The notes beneath the pieces were generated by a model. That model was not told the DNA's origin. It worked only from the letters and a program-made list of their open reading frames with translations, and made no database searches. The position numbers and the translations under genes were made by a program. A stretch of 64,000 nt of DNA from Bacillota bacterium (GTDB taxonomy: Bacteria > Bacillota > Clostridia > Lachnospirales > Lachnospiraceae): contig JAEZFK010000082.1 in NCBI GenBank assembly GCA_023437715.1, forward strand, positions 1 to 64,000, read 5' to 3'. Positions 59,499 through 64,000 of the stretch are shown piece after piece (positions within the stretch are counted from its first letter, which is position 1; every line of letters starts with the position of its first letter).

Positions 59499-60893
59499 AT
59501 GAATAAAGGAAAGATCGTTCAGGTCCTTGGACCTGTAGTAGATGTTGAGTTTGCAGAGGGCAGCGACCTTCCCCGCATCAAGGATGCCCTTGAGGTAATC
59601 AACGAGGGGAAACGCTGCGTAATGGAGGTTGCCCAGCATATGGGCAACAGCACGGTCCGTTGTATTATGCTGGCCTCCAGCGAAGGATTGTGCAAGGATA
59701 TGGAAGTAACCGCTACCGGAGAAGGAATCAAGGTTCCGGTAGGAACTCAGACCCTGGGACGCCTTTTTAACGTTCTGGGAGAAACCATTGACGACGGCAA
59801 AGCCATAGAGGATGGGCCTAAATGGGTTATTCACAGAGATCCGCCTGCCTTTGACGAGCAGAGCCCGGTTGCGGAAATTCTGGAAACAGGAATCAAGGTT
59901 ATCGACCTTCTGGCTCCTTATGCTAAGGGCGGAAAGGTTGGCTTATTCGGCGGCGCCGGTGTTGGAAAGACAGTTCTGATCCAGGAGCTGATTCACAATA
60001 TCGCCACAGAGCACGGCGGATATTCTATTTTTACCGGTGTTGGAGAGCGTTCCCGTGAAGGAAATGACCTTTGGACGGAGATGGGCGAGTCCGGCGTTAT
60101 TGAAAAGACTGCCCTGGTGTTCGGTCAGATGAACGAGCCGCCGGGCGCACGTATGCGTGTGGCCGAAACAGGCCTTACCATGGCGGAGTATTTCCGTGAT
60201 GAAGAGCATAAGAACGTGCTTTTATTTATCGATAATATTTTCCGTTTCACCCAGGCGGGTTCCGAGGTTTCCGCACTTCTCGGACGTATGCCTTCCGCGG
60301 TTGGTTACCAGCCGACCCTGGCTACGGAAATGGGCGAGCTGCAGGAGAGAATCACTTCCACGAAGAATGGTTCCGTTACCTCGGTTCAGGCGGTTTACGT
60401 TCCGGCCGATGACTTTACAGACCCGGCTCCGGCAACCACCTTTGCCCATCTGGATGCGACCACGGTTTTATCCAGAAAGATTGTAGAACAGGGTATTTAC
60501 CCGGCGGTTGATCCGCTGGAATCCAATTCCCGTATCCTTGAACCGGATGTTGTGGGAGAGGAGCACTATACGGTAGCCCGTAAGGTTCAGGAGCTGCTTC
60601 AGAAATATAAGGAGCTTCAGGACATCATCGCCATCCTTGGTATGGAAGAGCTTGGAGATGATGATAAGACCACCGTTTACAGAGCCAGAAAGATTCAGAA
60701 GTTCTTATCCCAGCCTTTCTCCGTAGCGGAGAACTTTACCGGAACTCCGGGAAAATACGTTCCTCTTAAGGAAACGGTCCGCGGCTTCAAGGCAATCGTA
60801 AACGGAGAGATGGATAAGTATCCGGAGGCTGCGTTCTTTAACGTGGGAACCATTGACGAAGTGATTGAAAAGGCCAAATCATTAGAGGCTTAA
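59499..60893 (+). CDS. atpD: F-type ATP synthase subunit beta (catalytic)
   Basis: A 464-residue catalytic subunit. P-loop GGAGVGKTVLIQELI, catalytic Glu in GERSREGNDLW, Walker B LLFIDNIFRFTQAGSEVSALLGRMPSAVGYQPTLA (seen at about residues 235-270) and the DELSEED-equivalent region, here GMEELGDDD. Standard length and motifs. A 62-bp gap precedes it; AGAGAGGAGG lies near 59461-59470. Confidence 0.97.
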   Translation: MNKGKIVQVLGPVVDVEFAEGSDLPRIKDALEVINEGKRCVMEVAQHMGNSTVRCIMLASSEGLCKDMEVTATGEGIKVPVGTQTLGRLFNVLGETIDDGKAIEDGPKWVIHRDPPAFDEQSPVAEILETGIKVIDLLAPYAKGGKVGLFGGAGVGKTVLIQELIHNIATEHGGYSIFTGVGERSREGNDLWTEMGESGVIEKTALVFGQMNEPPGARMRVAETGLTMAEYFRDEEHKNVLLFIDNIFRFTQAGSEVSALLGRMPSAVGYQPTLATEMGELQERITSTKNGSVTSVQAVYVPADDFTDPAPATTFAHLDATTVLSRKIVEQGIYPAVDPLESNSRILEPDVVGEEHYTVARKVQELLQKYKELQDIIAILGMEELGDDDKTTVYRARKIQKFLSQPFSVAENFTGTPGKYVPLKETVRGFKAIVNGEMDKYPEAAFFNVGTIDEVIEKAKSLEA

Positions 60894-60908
60894 CTTGGAG
60901 GTGCTGCC

Positions 60909-61325
60909 GTGAGTACGAAAACATTTTTCCTTCAGGTTCTTGCCAGCGATAAGGTGTTTTTCAGCGGCCGGTGCCAGGAGCTTGTGCTTCCCCTTGCCGA
61001 CGGTGAAAAGGCAATTCTCCCTTACCATGAAAACATGGTAATTGCGGTTTCTATAGGAGAGATGCGCATTTTAAACGCCAATGATGAGTGGATTTACGCC
61101 CTGGTTGGAAATGGCTTTGCCCAGATTGTCAACAACCGTGTCACGCTTTTAGTCGATACCGCGGAGCGTCCGGAGGAAATCGACGAACGCCGGGCAGAGG
61201 AAGCCAGGGAAAGAGCGGCCGAGCAGTTGAGACAGGGTAAGAGCCTTCAGGAGCATTCGCATTTTGAAGCTTCTTTGGCCAGGTCATTGGCAAGGCTTCG
61301 TGAGAAGAACAAGTTTAAAGTTTGA
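60909..61325 (+). CDS. atpC: F-type ATP synthase subunit epsilon
   Basis: A 138-residue rotor subunit: an N-terminal beta-sandwich (FFLQVLASDKVFFSGRCQEL, GEMRI, GNGFAQI) and a C-terminal helical hairpin (DERRAEEARERAAEQLR). The helices can act as an inhibitory arm in this family. GTG start at 60909 after TGGAGGTG. Last gene of the operon. Confidence 0.93.
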   Translation: MSTKTFFLQVLASDKVFFSGRCQELVLPLADGEKAILPYHENMVIAVSIGEMRILNANDEWIYALVGNGFAQIVNNRVTLLVDTAERPEEIDERRAEEARERAAEQLRQGKSLQEHSHFEASLARSLARLREKNKFKV

Positions 61326-61380
61326 CGTTGCAGTTTGGTTATGAATGCATGGCTGAAAGGTAACGGCTTGACAGGAAATA

Positions 61381-61428
61381 AAAAAAGATATCCCAAGGGC
61401 AGGAAATGCCGGTGGGGTATCTTTTTTA
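61381..61428. terminator. Bidirectional terminator of the F-ATPase operon
   Basis: AAAAAAGATATCCC (61381-61394) pairs with GGGGTATCTTTTTT (61414-61427) around an inner GGCA-GGAAA-TGCC hairpin. A and T tracts on both sides let it also end the convergent acetyltransferase transcript. Confidence 0.88.
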
Positions 61429-61514
61429 TGTGGATGATGGGCCCGGGGAATGTGCCTGCGTTCATTGGGCGGCTCGACAGGGCTTCAGCTTCCAAGGCTT
61501 CGGCTTCCCAGGCT

Positions 61515-62324
61515 TCAGTTTCCTGAGTCCACGCTTCGGACCATGGCATACTGTCCGATTTCAGTAAATCCCAGTTTACGGTAAATGTGACCGGCTTCCG
61601 GGTTGTCGTAAAACAGGCAGAGGAATTTCATGCCCTCTTTCAGGCAGTCCTGGCAGAGACGGGCCACCAGTGCAGAAGCGTATCCCATTTTCCGGTAATC
61701 CGGCAGGGTTGCGACGCTGACCACCATGGCGGACATGGAATTTTCTGCAGTAGTACCGGCAACGGATACCAGGGTGTGATCCTTAAAGATGCCGTACATC
61801 CGTCCTCCGCGGGTTATGGAGGCGCGGATGTCTTCACGGTTTTCCTCAGGAGTCTTCTGCCTCATGGTATAAAATTCTTCAACCTGGCATAGAAGCTCAC
61901 AGATGGCGGGGACATCCTCCTCCTTAAGCCTTCTGGCTTCGGAAGACGGCTTAAGAGGGCCGGAAAGGGCGTTAAGCCTTGCCATGTAGGTGGGAACGAT
62001 CTCCAGGCCCTTTAAATAGGGCAGAAGCCGCTCAATCTGGTCTTTCCTGCCGCTTAAATTCTTCATGGGCTGGGCAGATAAGAATTCCGCCGCTTCCCTG
62101 GCGGGGAAATTCTCCTGATGGCTGTAAAATACATAGCTTTTCCGGTAATCCAGCAGGAAATAAGGAAAAGTCCCCCCATCCCAGGAATCGGAGGTATAAG
62201 CCGACACATCCGGGTCATCCAGACCATAGACTTCTAAATCCCCGATAATAAAGAGATTGAATTCCGGTTCTTTTAAAATATAATCCATGGCTTTCCGGTA
62301 GTCCCGGCCGGTCAGTTTTTTCAT
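61515..62324 (-). CDS. GNAT-family N-acetyltransferase
   Basis: A 269-residue protein. The first ~130 residues form a degenerate N-terminal domain. The C-terminal GNAT/FR47-like domain contains SVATLPDYRKMGYASALVARLCQDC (acetyl-CoA loop, in the R/Q-x-x-G-x-A form) and NPEAGHIYRKLGFTEIGQY. This two-domain plan occurs in GNAT proteins of unassigned substrate. The 3' end overlaps a stretch of imperfect 15-bp repeats (about 61468-61513) that continues into non-coding DNA. Confidence 0.82.
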   Translation of the reverse strand: MKKLTGRDYRKAMDYILKEPEFNLFIIGDLEVYGLDDPDVSAYTSDSWDGGTFPYFLLDYRKSYVFYSHQENFPAREAAEFLSAQPMKNLSGRKDQIERLLPYLKGLEIVPTYMARLNALSGPLKPSSEARRLKEEDVPAICELLCQVEEFYTMRQKTPEENREDIRASITRGGRMYGIFKDHTLVSVAGTTAENSMSAMVVSVATLPDYRKMGYASALVARLCQDCLKEGMKFLCLFYDNPEAGHIYRKLGFTEIGQYAMVRSVDSGN

Positions 62325-62343
62325 TGCTTTTTACCTCGCTTTC

Positions 62344-63150
62344 TTACCCCAGCGCCACATCTAAGATCATCATAATTAAGAATCCCGACATGACGCCCAG
62401 GGTTCCCACATTTGAGTGTTCCCCTAAATGGGCCTCAGGAATCAGTTCTTCCACCACTACATACATCATGGCTCCGGCTGCAAAGGACAGAAGCCAGGGC
62501 ATAAGTGGCGCGATTCCTCCGGCAATAATCACTGTGAGAATGCCGAATATGGGCTCCACAATGCCCGACATGCTGCCTCCTAAAAATGCTTTTCCCGCGG
62601 ACAAGCCTTCCTGCTTAAGGGGCAGGGAAATGGCGGCTCCCTCCGGGAAATTCTGAATGCCGATTCCGATGGCTAAGGCCATGGCGGCCGTGTAAAGGGT
62701 GGGATCGCCTCCGTGCTGGGCAGCCAGGGCAAAAGCCAGGCCAACGGCCATTCCTTCCGGAATGTTGTGAAGGGTGACGGCCATAACCAGCAGGGTGGTG
62801 CGCTTCCAGGAGGAGGAAATTCCTTCGGCTTCGTTGGTCCCGTGACCGCTCATATCAGGATGGAGATGGGGCAGGAGAGTGTCCAGAAGAATCAAAAAGA
62901 GAATACCCAGGACAAAACCTCCGGCAGCAGGGATCCAGCCGATGTTTCCCCTTGATTCGGCCTCTTCAATGGCCGGAATGAGAAGAGACCAGACCGAGGC
63001 GGCGATCATCACGCCCGCGGCAAAGCCGAGAAAGATTCTCTGGAGAGATTCGTTGACCTCCTTGCGGAAAAAGAACACCACCGATGCCCCAAGAGTGGTC
63101 ATGAGAAACGTAAAGCCGGTGCCTCCGGCAGCCCATAAAATTGGTGTCAT
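62344..63150 (-). CDS. ZIP-family divalent metal transporter
   Basis: A 268-residue membrane protein with eight transmembrane helices. The metal-pathway motifs are HNIPEGMAVG in TM4 and QNFPEGAAIS in TM5; the first Glu and His line the binuclear site. The variable loop between TM3 and TM4 is His-rich (HLHPDMSGHG). GufA/ZupT-like members take up zinc, iron or manganese. It starts after AGGAGG. The acetyltransferase gene begins 19 bp downstream on the same strand, so the two may be co-transcribed. Confidence 0.9.
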   Translation of the reverse strand: MTPILWAAGGTGFTFLMTTLGASVVFFFRKEVNESLQRIFLGFAAGVMIAASVWSLLIPAIEEAESRGNIGWIPAAGGFVLGILFLILLDTLLPHLHPDMSGHGTNEAEGISSSWKRTTLLVMAVTLHNIPEGMAVGLAFALAAQHGGDPTLYTAAMALAIGIGIQNFPEGAAISLPLKQEGLSAGKAFLGGSMSGIVEPIFGILTVIIAGGIAPLMPWLLSFAAGAMMYVVVEELIPEAHLGEHSNVGTLGVMSGFLIMMILDVALG

Positions 63151-63192
63151 AAAAAACCTCCTTTTGTCAAGTATGTTAAAAATACATCAAGA

Positions 63193-63362
63193 ATATGTAG
63201 CTATTCAGCCGCGCAGAAATATTTGCAGGGTCTGAGTCCGGTGAGCTTGCTCACCAAGCTCAGACTCCACAAATATTTCTATAGGGCGGGATTCCCGCCA
63301 TTCATAATCTGGCGGATAAAGCTCCGCCAGATTATGAATGGCATGGCTGAATAGCCACGTAT
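63193..63362. repeat. Cloverleaf-shaped palindromic element
   Basis: An 11-bp closing stem (63200-63210 with 63345-63355) encloses three arms. Arm 1: AGAAATATTTG/CAAATATTTCT (63215-63225/63270-63280), a 9-bp helix (63228-63236/63259-63267) and GGTGAGC/GCTCACC (63240-63246/63249-63255). Arm 2: GGCGGG-ATT-CCCGCC (63285-63299). Arm 3: a perfect 17-bp stem (63300-63316/63323-63339) with loop TAAAGC. Weak pairing extends the base to 63193/63362. Nearly every base is paired. No known RNA or mobile element was recognised. Confidence 0.85.
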
Positions 63363-63503
63363 ATACCGGCAGATGAAAGCGGGTTTTTCTATCTTTAACT
63401 ATACCATATCCCCTGTTTGGGTGCAATGAGAGAAATTCCCTTTCCCTTTCCGACAAATTTATGTTAAAATAGACCTGATTTTACATAGAAAGGAATTCGA
63501 TTG

Positions 63504-64000
63504 ATGAACATAGACTTGATATGGAAACGGCGGTCCTCCTATATTGTCTTTGCAGCCGCAGCGGCCGTTCTTTTGGCCGGATGCGGAAAAAAGGAGGAGG
63601 TTACGGCTCAGGGGGGAACCGGAACCCCGTCCATTGCCATTGTTACAGAGGAACAGAATAAATCCCAGCCCATTGATTTTCTCACGCCCGGCGGTGATTT
63701 AATGCCAAGGCTTTCCGATGTTCCGGAGTTAAAGGAGAATCCCATTCCTGAATATCTGCGAAACGGTGTGGAGCATCCGGTGGTGGCAAGCCTTCAGGCC
63801 AGACTCATGGCTCTGGGCTTTATGGATAATGACGAGCCCACCCAGTACTTTGGAAATGTGACGGAAGCGGCGGTAAAGACTTTTCAGCGCCAGAACACCC
63901 TGACCCAGGACGGAATCGTGGGTCCCGAGACCTTAGAAGCGATCATGTCCCCCTACGCCAAATATTATGCGGTATCCAAGGGAGTGGCAGGCGACGACAT
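63504..64000 (+). CDS. Lipoprotein with peptidoglycan-binding domain (3' end outside window)
   Basis: The frame opens at ATG 63504 (after AAAGGAATT) and is still open at base 64000, 165 codons. A signal sequence ends in the lipobox LLAGC with lipidated Cys27. A tether of about 60 residues follows, then a PG_binding_1 domain (VVASLQARLMALGFMDND, AAVKTFQRQNTLTQDGIVGPETLEAI). Such domains bring lipoproteins to the wall, often joined to a hydrolase or transpeptidase domain; any catalytic part lies beyond the window. Confidence 0.85.
   Translation, partial: MNIDLIWKRRSSYIVFAAAAAVLLAGCGKKEEVTAQGGTGTPSIAIVTEEQNKSQPIDFLTPGGDLMPRLSDVPELKENPIPEYLRNGVEHPVVASLQARLMALGFMDNDEPTQYFGNVTEAAVKTFQRQNTLTQDGIVGPETLEAIMSPYAKYYAVSKGVAGDD

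Noticed and set aside
63205..63456. Minus-strand ORF of 83 codons
   Set aside because: It is made largely of the arms of the cloverleaf palindrome, has no ribosome-binding site, and any such palindrome easily stays open by chance.

Overview
The window looks like chromosomal DNA of a Gram-positive anaerobe of the Lachnospiraceae (Clostridium cluster XIVa, Lacrimispora/Hungatella/Enterocloster-like). This is an inference from the mid-range GC content, strong GGAGG ribosome-binding sites, YesMN-type two-component control of sugar uptake, an LPKTG-anchored MBG-domain surface protein, a ComEC-like lipoprotein paired with DUF3006, and both a V-type and an F-type rotary ATPase. No phage genes, transposases or CRISPR arrays were seen.

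Layout. 1-1.7 kb: 3' end of a repetitive sortase-anchored surface protein. 1.9-4.7 kb: glycerol-1-phosphate dehydrogenase and a HAD phosphatase, divergent from a DeoR regulator. 4.8-6.8 kb: PiT phosphate transporter and its DUF47 partner behind a long structured leader. 6.9-11.2 kb: alpha/beta hydrolase, chemoreceptor and a secreted cell-wall-binding protein. 11.2-13.8 kb: a hairpin cluster, then MBL lipoprotein, DUF3006 protein and DEDDh exonuclease. 13.8-20 kb (minus strand): KdpDE-like two-component system in one transcription unit with a D,D-carboxypeptidase, cyclopropane-fatty-acid synthase, and a DUF1461/UPF0126 membrane pair. 20.3-21.7 kb: citrate synthase.

21.8-25.2 kb: response regulator, kinase and ABC exporter. 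The promoters before the regulator and before the exporter share 11-bp-phased TTTAMN repeats at the same distance from the -10 box. 25.2-30.9 kb (minus): an autoregulated TetR operon holding a rifampicin-phosphotransferase-like enzyme broken by an in-frame stop, then an ABC exporter with two permeases. 31-39.6 kb: YesN/YesM divergent from a sugar ABC importer and a GH36 alpha-galactosidase, a complete sense-import-hydrolyse module. 39.7-48.3 kb (minus): nine-gene V-type ATPase operon. 48.6-53.4 kb: SH3-domain membrane protein, trmB, tRNA-Lys(CTT) and a heparinase II/III-family lyase. 53.6-61.3 kb: lysophospholipase-like hydrolase and the eight-gene F-type ATPase operon (a-c-b-delta-alpha-gamma-beta-epsilon). 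61.5-64 kb: GNAT acetyltransferase, ZIP metal transporter, a striking cloverleaf-shaped palindromic element, and the start of a peptidoglycan-binding lipoprotein.

Most genes are ordinary housekeeping or sugar-use genes. The parts least explained by known families are non-coding: the cloverleaf element (63193-63362), the hairpin cluster (11226-11350), and the structured leaders before the PiT operon and the cell-wall-binding protein. The interrupted RPH-like gene, the probable frameshift at the end of V-ATPase subunit D, and the shared phased-repeat promoters also merit attention.
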